From Acidovorax sp. DW039 (GTDB lineage: Bacteria; Pseudomonadota; Gammaproteobacteria; Burkholderiales; Burkholderiaceae_C): DNA of 64,000 bases. The stretch spans positions 496,001 to 560,000 of the forward strand of contig NZ_AP029019.1 in assembly GCF_037101375.1 (NCBI RefSeq), in the 5' to 3' direction. Shown in pieces: positions 46,034 to 54,052 of this stretch. The position numbers were made by a program, and so were the translations under genes. The notes under the pieces were generated by a model, which was not told the origin of the DNA, searched no databases, and saw only the letters and a program-made list of their open reading frames with translations. The stretch's first letter is position 1; each line of letters starts with the position of its first letter.

Positions 46034-46078
46034 GGGGCCCGCCTGTGAGGCTCCGGCGATTCGTAGAGGAGAAAACGC

Positions 46079-46585
46079 ATGATCAAAGTTGGTGACACCC
46101 TGCCCGCAACGACCCTGATGGAATACTCTGAAGTCGAGGGCGAAGGCTGCAGCATTGGCCCGAACCCTGTTCCCGTGGACAAAGCCACAGCAGGCAAGAC
46201 CATTGCCCTGTTTGCGCTGCCCGGTGCCTTCACCCCCACCTGCTCTGCCAAGCATGTGCCTGGCTATGTGGAAAAGGCGGAAGAGTTCAAGGCCGCTGGT
46301 GTGGACGAAATCTGGTGCCTGAGCGTGAACGATGCGTTCGTGATGGGTGCCTGGGCGCGTGACCAAAAGACTGCTGGCAAGGTGCGTATGTTGGCCGACG
46401 GTGATGCTGCCTTTGCGAAGGCTACGGGTCTGACACTGGACCTGACAGGCAAGGGCCTGGGCCTGCGCAGCAACCGCTATTCCATGCTGGTGCGCGACGG
46501 CAAGGTGGTGACTTTGAACGTGGAAGGCCCTGGCAAGTTTGAAGTGAGCGACGCGAACACGCTGTTGGCTCAAGCCAAGGGCTGA
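46079..46585 (+). CDS. Prx5-type peroxiredoxin
   Basis: Thiol peroxidase of 168 residues that reduces hydrogen peroxide and organic peroxides. The peroxidatic Cys55 lies in ALPGAFTPTCSAKHVPGY, typical of the Prx5/AhpE-like hybrid group; YSMLVRDGKVVTLNVEGPGKFEVSDANTLL is the usual C-terminal part. No second conserved cysteine is placed for a Prx1-type resolving role; Cys80 region (EIWCLSVND) may serve. AGAGGAGAAAA upstream fixes the start. Monocistronic, between two terminators. Confidence 0.95.
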   Translation: MIKVGDTLPATTLMEYSEVEGEGCSIGPNPVPVDKATAGKTIALFALPGAFTPTCSAKHVPGYVEKAEEFKAAGVDEIWCLSVNDAFVMGAWARDQKTAGKVRMLADGDAAFAKATGLTLDLTGKGLGLRSNRYSMLVRDGKVVTLNVEGPGKFEVSDANTLLAQAKG

Positions 46586-46614
46586 TCTATGGCGCTGCCC
46601 TCTGCGGGCAAGCA

Positions 46615-46645
46615 AAAGGGTGGGCCGAGGTCCACCCTTTTTTTA
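46615..46645 (+). terminator. terminator after the peroxiredoxin gene
   Basis: AAAGGGTGG (46615-46623) pairs with CCACCCTTT (46632-46640) and is followed by TTTT. AAAA precedes the stem, so it may also work for the convergent GNAT gene. Confidence 0.9.
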
Positions 46646-46667
46646 TGTCTATTGCTGTCAATGTTTG

Positions 46668-46708
46668 CTATTGAAAATATAGCTGCTTGCGCTGATTGCA
46701 CGGGCGCG
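46668..46708 (+). repeat. dispersed TAGCTGC repeat, partial
   Basis: TTGCTATTGAAAATATAGCT, GCTTGCGCTGATTGCACGG. Left half and stem start match the family; the right arm is degraded. Lies between convergent peroxiredoxin and GNAT genes. Confidence 0.7.
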
Positions 46709-46713
46709 AAAGC

Positions 46714-47205
46714 CTAATCGATATCTACCTTGAGATAGTGAGCACCCGCAATGGGGTTGTGGTAGTAAGGCGGAATCTCTTCAAACCCCAGATCGGTATA
46801 AAGCGCGCGTGCGGACTCCATATCGTCCAGCGTATCCAGGAGCACGCAGCCATATCCGGCCTGGCGTGCAGCATCCAGAATGGCCTCGGCCAGTTCCCGT
46901 CCCAGACCGAACCCGCGGAAGGCCTTGCGCACAAACAGGCGCTTCATCTCGCTGGCATTGGGGTAGTCGGTGCCGTCGAGCGGTCTGAGCGCGCAGCAAC
47001 CGGCTACTGCGCCATCCACCATGGCCAGAATCAACTGACCCCTGGGGGGCGCATACTCGCCGGGCAGCTGGGCCAGCTCGTCTTCAAAGTTCTGAAAGCA
47101 GAGGTCAACGCCCAGGCTCTCTGCGTACTCTCGAAATATTTCCCGGACTGCCTCCAGTTCATGCGGACTGGAAGGCGTTACCAAGGTCACGGTGGGTTTT
47201 TCCAC
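46714..47205 (-). CDS. GNAT family N-acetyltransferase
   Basis: Cytoplasmic acetyltransferase of 163 residues. The acetyl-CoA loop is KAFRGFGLGRELAEAILDAA (R/Q-x-x-G-x-G type), preceded by the beta strand EMKRLFVR and followed by LDTLDDMESARALYTDLGFE, which with EIPPYYHNPI is typical of this subgroup. The start is GTG 47205, chosen because MEKPTVTLVTPSSPHELEAV opens as in homologues; its ribosome-binding site is poor. The acceptor is unknown. Monocistronic. Confidence 0.92.
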   Translation of the reverse strand: MEKPTVTLVTPSSPHELEAVREIFREYAESLGVDLCFQNFEDELAQLPGEYAPPRGQLILAMVDGAVAGCCALRPLDGTDYPNASEMKRLFVRKAFRGFGLGRELAEAILDAARQAGYGCVLLDTLDDMESARALYTDLGFEEIPPYYHNPIAGAHYLKVDID

Positions 47206-47286
47206 AATGCACAGCAGCGTTTGTATCGGAAGCCGCAGTGTAGCGTTTCACTTCCTACGCCCTGCTGACGGACGGAAAGCGCGCGG

Positions 47287-47955
47287 CTATGCGCCCAGGC
47301 TGGATACCCACCATGCAAGTGCTGCGCATGCCAAGGCGACGGCCAGCGCCAGACCGCGCTGGGCAACACCGTCGCGGCTGGGTTCCACGCTGGCCTCCAG
47401 TTGCTTGTCGCCTTCCAGCATGGGGCCTACCAAGCGTTCTTTCTTGACCACTGCGTAGAAGGCGATGGCCAGCAGGTGCAGCGCGACCAGGCCCAGCAGC
47501 AGGTATTGCCCTATGGCCTTGTGGTAAGTGGTGAACTGCGAAACGAGTTCCCCGGACACAAACCGGGTGAGCGGGCCCGCAAAGGCGATTTCATCGTCGG
47601 TGAACAAGCCGCTGCTGACCTGCGCTGCAGTCACTCCCAGCAGTGCAAGGACTGACAGCGCGCCCAACGGGTTGTGCCCCGCCTTGTCCTGTGGGCGTGT
47701 GTCGCCCCGCAGATAGCCCAGCAGCCTGCCGGGCGTGGGCACAAACGAGGCAAAGCGCGACCAGCGTCCTCCGATCACGCCCCAGACCAACCGGAATACC
47801 ACCAGTGCCAGCACTACATACCCTAGCCTGAAATGCCAGACCATGGCGTTGCCGCCGACTTTGGCCGTGACCACAAGGCCCACGATGCAGGCGGCTAGCA
47901 GCCAGTGGAAGAGGCGGGTGGGCAAATCCCAGATGCGGATGGTGTGGTGGGGCAT
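47287..47955 (-). CDS. cytochrome b561-type diheme membrane protein
   Basis: Inner-membrane electron carrier of 222 residues with five predicted helices. MPHHTIRIWDLPTRLFHWLLA contains the first heme histidine; HFRLGYVVLALVVFRLVWG and TYHKAIGQYLLLGLVALHLLAI give the others, as in the Ni/Fe-hydrogenase b-type/b561 family. Start 47955 has GGAG seven bases upstream. It is divergent from a cytochrome c' gene with 148 bases between starts, and the two commonly occur together, suggesting electron transfer from quinol to periplasmic c'. Confidence 0.93.
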   Translation of the reverse strand: MPHHTIRIWDLPTRLFHWLLAACIVGLVVTAKVGGNAMVWHFRLGYVVLALVVFRLVWGVIGGRWSRFASFVPTPGRLLGYLRGDTRPQDKAGHNPLGALSVLALLGVTAAQVSSGLFTDDEIAFAGPLTRFVSGELVSQFTTYHKAIGQYLLLGLVALHLLAIAFYAVVKKERLVGPMLEGDKQLEASVEPSRDGVAQRGLALAVALACAALAWWVSSLGA

Positions 47956-48103
47956 GAAAACTCCGTGGCCTGATGGTTGAGGCGCCATTGTGCGGCAGCT
48001 CTTGCAAGGCTGGCGTTTCACCCGCCCGGCAAAAAACGCTGTCTCAAGGCATACTCCGCACGGGCCCGCTGTCGAGCCTACCCATTACACAAAGGAAGTC
48101 CCC

Positions 48104-48559
48104 ATGAAGAAACTTGCTGCATTTGCCGTTGCAGCGGCTACTGTCGCCTTGTCTGCGCCAGCCTCTGCCGAGTTTGCCAAACCTGAAGACGCCATCAAGT
48201 ACCGCCAGAGCGCGTTCGTGGTGATGGCCCAGCACTTCTCGCGTATCGGTGCCATGGCCAATGGCAAGGCTCCTTTTGACGCCAAGGCCGCGCAAGAAAG
48301 CGCAGACATCGTGGCGGTCATGTCCAAGCTGCCATGGGAAGCATTCGGCCCCGGTACCGACAAGGGCGCTCCCACCAAGGCCTTGCCCGCCATCTGGTCT
48401 GAGCAAGCCAAGTACAAGGAACATTCCGACAAGCTGCAGGCAGAAGCCACCAAGCTGGCTGCTGCCGCCAAAACAGGCAATCTGGACAACGTGAAGACTG
48501 CCTTTGGCGCGACGGCCGGCACCTGCAAGGCCTGCCACGACAACTTCCGCGCGAAGTAA
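48104..48559 (+). CDS. cytochrome c' (class II)
   Basis: Periplasmic four-helix heme protein of 151 residues. A Sec signal peptide ends ASA-E (residue 22); the single heme motif CKACH is at 141-145, eleven residues from the end, as in all class II cytochromes c'. These proteins bind NO and protect against nitrosative stress. AAAGGAAG upstream sets the start. A divergent cytochrome b561 gene may supply electrons. The gene ends in a dispersed repeat and a terminator. Confidence 0.96.
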   Translation: MKKLAAFAVAAATVALSAPASAEFAKPEDAIKYRQSAFVVMAQHFSRIGAMANGKAPFDAKAAQESADIVAVMSKLPWEAFGPGTDKGAPTKALPAIWSEQAKYKEHSDKLQAEATKLAAAAKTGNLDNVKTAFGATAGTCKACHDNFRAK

Positions 48560-48680
48560 GCCCGCTCAAGCCCGCTTCCGGAGCCGCTATGTCGCTCCAC
48601 TTTCACAGTCCGCCACGCCCAGCAGGCAACTGCTGTGGCGCATACACGGGTTGGGGTGGTGCCCCGGGTGTGAAGGTGAT

Positions 48681-48725
48681 GCAAAATTGATAGCTGCCTG
48701 CGCTGGCTCTATAAGCGCAAAAGGC
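48681..48725 (+). repeat. dispersed TAGCTGC repeat fused to a terminator
   Basis: AAAATTGATAGCTGCCTGCG, CTGGCTCTATAAGCGC. The right part of the family sequence is replaced by the terminator hairpin that starts at 48719. Confidence 0.75.
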
Positions 48726-48757
48726 CGATTTCTTTCGAAATCGGCCTTTTGTTTTTT
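48719..48757 (+). terminator. bidirectional terminator
   Basis: AAAAGGCCGATTT and AAATCGGCCTTTT form a 13-pair stem around CTTTCG-type loop, followed by GTTTTTTT. It lies between convergent cytochrome c' and TlpA-like genes and has A and T runs suited to both directions. Confidence 0.93.
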
Positions 48758-48781
48758 TGGGGGGCTTACGGCGTGGATCGC

Positions 48782-49285
48782 TCAGGTTTCGGCCAGCAGC
48801 TTTTCAATCAGCTGGTGCAGCTCGGGAAAGTTGGGTGCACCCACGTAGGTTTTCACGATCTCGCCGCGCTTGTTGACGATAAAGGTGGAGGGCGTGAGGC
48901 GCACATCGCCCCAGGCCTTGGCCACGTTGCCGGTGTTGTCGATCGCCACGTTGAAGGGCAGTTTGCGGGTTTCCGCAAAGTTCACCACATAGCTGGGTGG
49001 GTCGTAGCTCATGGCCACGGCCAGGGTGTCAAAGCCTTTGCTGTTGTACTTTTTGTAGGTGGCAATGATCTCGGGCATCTCTGCCACGCAGGTGGTGCAG
49101 CTGGTCGCCCAAAAGTTGACCAGGGTGACTTTGCCCTTGAGGTCTGCGGTGGATTTGCTGGAGCCGTCCAGCAGAACAAAGGTGGATTCAGGGGCGGCAG
49201 AGCGGCCTGTGCCCAGGTACACAAAGGCACCGATGCCTGCAAACGCTGCTATGGCCACGCCGGCCAACCAATGCTTGATACCCAT
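48782..49285 (-). CDS. TlpA-family thiol-disulfide oxidoreductase
   Basis: Thioredoxin-fold protein of 167 residues tethered to the inner membrane by residues 5-25 and facing the periplasm. The active site is CTTC (63-66) in VNFWATSCTTCVAEMP; the cis-proline region is RLTPSTFIVNKRGEIV. TlpA/ResA-type proteins reduce disulfides, for example in cytochrome c maturation, which would suit the cytochrome genes nearby, but other targets are possible. Single gene. Confidence 0.94.
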   Translation of the reverse strand: MGIKHWLAGVAIAAFAGIGAFVYLGTGRSAAPESTFVLLDGSSKSTADLKGKVTLVNFWATSCTTCVAEMPEIIATYKKYNSKGFDTLAVAMSYDPPSYVVNFAETRKLPFNVAIDNTGNVAKAWGDVRLTPSTFIVNKRGEIVKTYVGAPNFPELHQLIEKLLAET

Positions 49286-49487
49286 GATGTCCTCGTCTTT
49301 ATCCCGGTAGGGCTTCCACGCCAGATTGTCCCTGATCCCGCCACCCTGAGTTACCGCACCTCTTCGATGACTTGACCTTGGACAAGTCCATGCGGTGTGG
49401 CAGGCGTTGGTGCGATCAACGGATGACCGACTCTTGGGAGTTCTGAAAGTTCAATGCCGAGGGGGCTACCCTGCACATAATGACTGA

Positions 49488-50147
49488 ATGAAAAGACACA
49501 CCAAGGCGCATGGGTGCTGCGTCACCACGCTGCTGGGCACAGTGGCCTTCTGGGCCGCGCTGGCGGGCTGCAGCCCGGCGCTGAACTGGCGCACGGTCGC
49601 CGTGCCAGAGGCCGTCCTGCAGATCGCCCTGCCATGCAAACCCGAAACGGCCACTCGCACGGTGGATCTGGCGGGTGCGCCCCAGGCGCTGAGCATGTTG
49701 GGTTGCGAGGCAGATGGTGCCACGTTCGCCGTTTCGCACGTCCGCCTTGCCGATCCCTCCACCGCGGGCCTGGCGCTGGCGCACTGGCAGGCCGCCACGC
49801 TAGCGCGGCTCGGCGCAGGTCCTGCCAGTCCCAGTGCATCCCAGGCGAAGAGCTCTCTTTCTGATGCGGGCGCTGCTTCCGCTCCCGTGGCAGTTGCGGC
49901 GGCTGAAGGTGGCGCTGGCAACGCATCCAGCCAGCCCTTCGTACCCCCAGGCGCGCTTGCCTTGCCGCAGGCGGTTCGCACCACGGTGCAGGGCCGCACA
50001 CCCGATGGTGCCGTGGTGACGGCCCATGCCGTCTGGTTTGCCCGGGCGTCGGGTGCTGAAGTGCGCGTGTTTCACGCATTGGTTCTTGCCAGTGCCCCGC
50101 GTCCAGCCGTCGCAGACACCTTCTTTGCAGGGCTGGAGCTGAAATGA
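49488..50147 (+). CDS. putative lipoprotein coupled to an MFS transporter gene
   Basis: A 219-residue protein with an N-terminal hydrophobic stretch ending in the lipobox-like LAGC (Cys28). The mature part has two short beta-rich halves (LNWRTVAVPEAVLQIALPC and GRTPDGAVVTAHAVWFA) separated by an Ala/Ser-rich linker. I recognise no named family. The stop overlaps the start of the MFS gene (ATGA), so it is made with the transporter and could be its envelope partner. Confidence 0.78.
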   Translation: MKRHTKAHGCCVTTLLGTVAFWAALAGCSPALNWRTVAVPEAVLQIALPCKPETATRTVDLAGAPQALSMLGCEADGATFAVSHVRLADPSTAGLALAHWQAATLARLGAGPASPSASQAKSSLSDAGAASAPVAVAAAEGGAGNASSQPFVPPGALALPQAVRTTVQGRTPDGAVVTAHAVWFARASGAEVRVFHALVLASAPRPAVADTFFAGLELK

Positions 50148-51490
50148 GTGCAGAACCCAGCGCTTTGTCGATCCCGGCACAGGACACGGGCACGGCCAAG
50201 GGGCACCTGCCATGGCGCTCGGCCATCGTGGTGTTCCTGACCTTTGCGTTTGCCTACTTTCTGTCGGCTCTGGTGCGGGCCGTCACGGCCACCCTGGCGC
50301 CCACCCTGGCGCAGGAGTTTGCGTTGCACGCCCGTGATCTGGGCTTGTTGGCCGGGGGGTACTTTCTGGGCTTTGCCGCCATGCAATTGCCTTTGGGTAA
50401 CTGGCTGGATCGGTACGGCCCGCGCAAGGTGTCGCTGGGCTTTCTGGGGGTTGCTGTGATTGGCTGCGGGGTTTTTTCACAGGCGCAGGGGTTTGGTGGC
50501 CTGCTGGCCGGGCGCGTGCTGTGTGGGGCCGGGGTCAGCGCGTGCCTGATGGCACCTCTTACGGGCTACCGGCGCTGGCTGGAGCCCACGGCGCAGATGC
50601 GCGCCAACTCCTGGATGCTGATGACTGGCTCGCTGGGCATGGTGGCATCCACCTTGCCGGTGCAGTGGGCCTTGCCTTTGGTGGGGTGGCGTCCGCTGTT
50701 CTGGGGGCTGGCGGGGCTGCTGGGGCTGGCCATGCTGCTGATTGCCTGGCGCGTGCCGCAATGGCAGGGCACAGCGGGCCCGCAAGGTGCTGGGGCTGCT
50801 CGGCGTGACAGCGCTGAAACCGCGCAGCAAGACACTGACTTGAACCCCACGGAAGCCAAGGGCTACGCGGTGGTGTGGCGGCATGCCTACTTTCAGCGCC
50901 TGGCACCGCTGGCGTTTTTTGTGTACGGCGGCATGGTGGCCGTGCAGACGCTGTGGGCCGGGCCGTGGATGCAGAAGGTGGCGGGCTACACGCCGCTGCA
51001 GGCCGCCACGGGGCTGTTCTGGATCAACGTGACCATGCTATGCACGTTCTGGACCTGGGGCATGGTCAGCCCCTGGCTGCTGCGCAAGGGTTGGGGAGCC
51101 AACCGGTTGATGCTGTGGGGCCTGCCCCTGAGCCTGCTGGTGCTGCTGTGCATTGTGCTGGCCGGGCCCCGAGCAGGGGCGGGTGCATGGGCGCTGTTTT
51201 GCATGACCAGCAGCTTCGTCTCCCTCTCGCAACCTGCCGTGGCGCTGGCGTTTTCGCAGGCGCTGGCAGGGCGGGCGTTGTCGGCATTCAACCTGGTGAT
51301 TTTTGCGGGCGTGTTTGTGGTGCAGTGGGGCATCGGGCTGGCGGTGGATGCCTTTGCCGCGCTGGGGCTGCCGGTGGTCACGGCGTTCCAGGCGTCCATG
51401 GCGGTGTACCTGGGGTGCAACGCCGCAGCCTATGCGTGGTTTGTGCTGCAGCCGCAGCGCCATAATGCCAGGCAAACCGCCCACCCATGA
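50144..51490 (+). CDS. MFS transporter
   Basis: Inner-membrane transporter of 448 residues with twelve predicted helices. Helix 2-3 loop is GNWLDRYGPRKVSLGF, the major-facilitator motif A (G-x-x-x-D-R-x-G-x-R). The central loop (about 210-240) is hydrophilic. The YFLSALVRAVTATLAP start resembles nitrate/cyanate or drug exporters of the family, but the substrate is undetermined. It overlaps the lipoprotein gene by four bases and the EIIA gene by four bases, so these are co-translated. Confidence 0.93.
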   Translation: MSAEPSALSIPAQDTGTAKGHLPWRSAIVVFLTFAFAYFLSALVRAVTATLAPTLAQEFALHARDLGLLAGGYFLGFAAMQLPLGNWLDRYGPRKVSLGFLGVAVIGCGVFSQAQGFGGLLAGRVLCGAGVSACLMAPLTGYRRWLEPTAQMRANSWMLMTGSLGMVASTLPVQWALPLVGWRPLFWGLAGLLGLAMLLIAWRVPQWQGTAGPQGAGAARRDSAETAQQDTDLNPTEAKGYAVVWRHAYFQRLAPLAFFVYGGMVAVQTLWAGPWMQKVAGYTPLQAATGLFWINVTMLCTFWTWGMVSPWLLRKGWGANRLMLWGLPLSLLVLLCIVLAGPRAGAGAWALFCMTSSFVSLSQPAVALAFSQALAGRALSAFNLVIFAGVFVVQWGIGLAVDAFAALGLPVVTAFQASMAVYLGCNAAAYAWFVLQPQRHNARQTAHP

Positions 51491-51936
51491 GCACCAGCAT
51501 CCTTCTCATTGCCCACGCCCCTCTGGCCCATGCGCTGCGCCAATGCGCCCTGCATGTGTTTGCCGACTGCGGCGACTCCGTTATCGCGCTGGATGTGCAG
51601 CCCCACGAGCCACCGGAAGAGACCCTGGCCCAGGCGCGCATCCTGCTGTCCCAGATGACCACCGATTCCACGCTGGTGCTGACCGACGTGTTTGGTGCCA
51701 CGCCCTGCAACGTGGCCCAGCGCTTGGTCGATGGCGTGCGCTCCCGGCTTGTCACCGGGGTCAACCTTCCCATGCTGTTGCGTGCGGTCAGCTACCGTGC
51801 AGAACCCCTGGATTCCGTCGTCTCCCGCGCAGTGGTGGGCGGCACGCAGGGTGTGATGCAGGTGGCGATCGCCGCGCCGCAAAACCAGTCCCGACGCAAT
51901 ACCCATGATCAAGACTCGTACGACCATCAGCAATAA
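51487..51936 (+). CDS. PTS EIIA component, mannose family
   Basis: Cytoplasmic phosphocarrier of 149 residues. His10 in ILLIAHAPLAHAL is the phosphorylation site of EIIA-Man type proteins, and VLTDVFGATPCNVAQRLVDG is the conserved second half. No EIIB, EIIC or EIID is nearby, as in most betaproteobacteria, where EIIA, HPr and EI serve regulation. It overlaps the MFS gene by four bases and HPr by 32, so synthesis is tightly linked. Confidence 0.95.
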   Translation: MSTSILLIAHAPLAHALRQCALHVFADCGDSVIALDVQPHEPPEETLAQARILLSQMTTDSTLVLTDVFGATPCNVAQRLVDGVRSRLVTGVNLPMLLRAVSYRAEPLDSVVSRAVVGGTQGVMQVAIAAPQNQSRRNTHDQDSYDHQQ

Positions 51937-52174
51937 GCTGGGCCTGCATGCCCGCGCCTCCGCCAAGCTCACCAAACTGGCGGGCAGTTTTCCTTGCGAC
52001 GTTTTCATGAGCCGGGGAGACCGCCGTATCAACGCCAAGAGCATCATGGGCGTGATGATGCTGGCGGCAGGCATTGGCACCGAGGTGGAGCTGGAGACCA
52101 GCGGCGAGCGTGAGCAGGAAGCCATGGATGCTTTGCTGGCGCTGATCGCAGACAAGTTTGGCGAGGGGGAGTGA
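51905..52174 (+). CDS. ptsH: HPr phosphocarrier protein
   Basis: 89-residue phosphocarrier between EI and EIIA. His15 lies in NKLGLHARASAKL and the regulatory Ser46 in NAKSIMGVMML, so it could also be a target of an HPr kinase. It starts inside the 3' end of the EIIA gene. EI follows after 55 bases. Confidence 0.97.
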   Translation: MIKTRTTISNKLGLHARASAKLTKLAGSFPCDVFMSRGDRRINAKSIMGVMMLAAGIGTEVELETSGEREQEAMDALLALIADKFGEGE

Positions 52175-52229
52175 CCCCCGCCCGGGCCCGCTGGTGCTGC
52201 ATGGCGGGCCGCAACCAGGAGACTGCTGA

Positions 52230-53978
52230 ATGACCTTTTCCGTCCATGGCCTGGCCGTCGCGCGTGGCATTGCCATTGGCCGCGCTGTGCTGGTGGCGTC
52301 CAGCCGCGTGGACGTGGCCCATTACTTCATCCAGCCCGAGCAAGTGCAGTCGGAGATTGAGCGGGTGCGCCAGGGCCGCAATGCGGTGGTGGACGAACTG
52401 CAGCGCCTGCAGGCCGACATGCCTGCCGATGCTCCGCACGAGCTGGGTGCGCTGCTGGATGTGCACCTGATGCTGCTGCAGGACCAGGCACTGGAAGAGG
52501 GCGTGAAGCACTGGGTGACGGAGCGCCTGTACAACGCAGAGTGGGCGCTGACCACGCAGCTAGAAATCGTCGCGCGCCAGTTCGACGAAATGGAGGATGA
52601 GTACCTGCGCGAACGCAAGGCCGACCTAGAGCAGGTGGTAGAGCGTATCTTGCGCCACATGAAGGGCGTGGCCAGCCCCGTGGCCCCGCCCGTGAGCCAG
52701 CGGCGCAAGACGCAGCAGGATCTGCTGCTGGACGACACGGTGGATGTGCCCCTGGTGCTGGTGGCGCACGATCTCTCGCCTGCCGACATGCTGCAGTTCA
52801 AGCAAAGCGTGTTTGCCGGATTCGTGACCGATGTGGGTGGCAAGACCTCGCACACCGCCATCGTTGCGCGCAGCATGGACATTCCGGCCGTGGTGGGCGC
52901 GCGCAGCGCCAGCCAGCTGGTGCGCCAGGACGACTGGGTCATCATCGACGGCGATGCCGGGGTGATGATCGTGGACCCCTCGCCCATCATCCTGGCCGAG
53001 TACGGTTTTCGCCAGCGCCAGGGCGAGCTGGAGCGCGAGCGCCTGGCCCGGCTACGGCACACACCGGCCGTCACCATCGACGGCCAGAAGATCGAGCTGC
53101 TGGCCAACATCGAGCAGCCCGACGACGCCCCCGCAGCCGTGCTGGCCGGGGCCGTGGGCGTGGGCCTGTTCCGCAGCGAATTCCTCTTCATGGGCAAGGA
53201 GGGCAACCTGCCCGGCGAGGAAGAGCAGTACCTGGCCTACCGGCAGGCGCTGGACGGCATGCAGGGCCTGCCTGTCACCATCCGCACCATCGACGTGGGG
53301 GCTGACAAGCCGCTGGACAAAGGCCACAAGGACAACTACCTGAACCCCGCCCTGGGCCTGCGCGCCATCCGCTGGAGCCTGGCCGACCCGGCCATGTTCC
53401 GCACCCAGTTGCGTGCGGTTCTGCGTGCGGCGGCGCATGGCAAGGTCAAGCTGCTGTTCCCCATGCTGGCGCATGTGTCTGAAATCACCCAGACACTGGC
53501 GCAGGTGGACCTGGCCCGCGCAGAGCTGGACGCCCGTGGCGTGGCCTACGGGCCGGTGCAGCTGGGCGCGATGATCGAGATTCCCGCCGCGGCGCTGATG
53601 GTGCGCACGTTCTTCAAGTATTTCGACTTCCTGTCCATCGGCACCAACGATCTGATCCAGTACACGCTGGCGATTGACCGCGCCGACGAAGCCGTGGCGC
53701 ATCTGTACGACCCGCTGCACCCCGCCGTGCTGCGGCTGGTGGCCGATGTGATTGCCGAGGGCCATGCGCAGGGCAAGGTGGTGTCGGTGTGCGGCGAGAC
53801 GGCGGGCGACGTGACCATGACGCGGCTGCTGCTGGGCCTGGGGCTGCGCAGCTTCTCCATGCACCCCGCGCAGATATTGGCCGTGAAGCAGGAAGTGCTG
53901 CGTGCTGACACCCGCAAGCTCACCCCATGGGCACAGCAGGTGATGGCGGGCGAAGTGCCGCTCGTGCCCGGCACTTGA
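52230..53978 (+). CDS. ptsI: PTS enzyme I (phosphoenolpyruvate-protein phosphotransferase)
   Basis: Takes phosphate from phosphoenolpyruvate to HPr; 582 residues. The phosphorylated His208 lies in GGKTSHTAIVARSMDIPAV; the C-terminal PEP-binding barrel has GVGLFRSEFLFM, LLFPMLAHVSEI, SIGTNDLIQYTLAIDRADEA and the catalytic cysteine in VSVCGETAGD. There is no GAF domain, so it is classical EI rather than PtsP. CAGGAG precedes the ATG. The stop adjoins a dispersed repeat. Confidence 0.98.
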   Translation: MTFSVHGLAVARGIAIGRAVLVASSRVDVAHYFIQPEQVQSEIERVRQGRNAVVDELQRLQADMPADAPHELGALLDVHLMLLQDQALEEGVKHWVTERLYNAEWALTTQLEIVARQFDEMEDEYLRERKADLEQVVERILRHMKGVASPVAPPVSQRRKTQQDLLLDDTVDVPLVLVAHDLSPADMLQFKQSVFAGFVTDVGGKTSHTAIVARSMDIPAVVGARSASQLVRQDDWVIIDGDAGVMIVDPSPIILAEYGFRQRQGELERERLARLRHTPAVTIDGQKIELLANIEQPDDAPAAVLAGAVGVGLFRSEFLFMGKEGNLPGEEEQYLAYRQALDGMQGLPVTIRTIDVGADKPLDKGHKDNYLNPALGLRAIRWSLADPAMFRTQLRAVLRAAAHGKVKLLFPMLAHVSEITQTLAQVDLARAELDARGVAYGPVQLGAMIEIPAAALMVRTFFKYFDFLSIGTNDLIQYTLAIDRADEAVAHLYDPLHPAVLRLVADVIAEGHAQGKVVSVCGETAGDVTMTRLLLGLGLRSFSMHPAQILAVKQEVLRADTRKLTPWAQQVMAGEVPLVPGT

Positions 53979-54048
53979 AAATAGCTTGCTATTTATTTAA
54001 TAGCTGCTTGCGCTTATCCAAAGAGCGCTAGAGCACGATTTGATGTAA
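53977..54048 (+). repeat. dispersed TAGCTGC repeat, full copy
   Basis: The longest clean copy: AAAATAGCTTGCTATTTATT, TAATAGCTGCTTGCGCTTAT, CCAAAGAGCGCTAGAGCACG, ATTTGATGTAAA. It begins at the ptsI stop codon and separates the convergent EamA gene, so it may serve as a transcription barrier. Confidence 0.9.
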
Positions 54049-54052
54049 AGAC

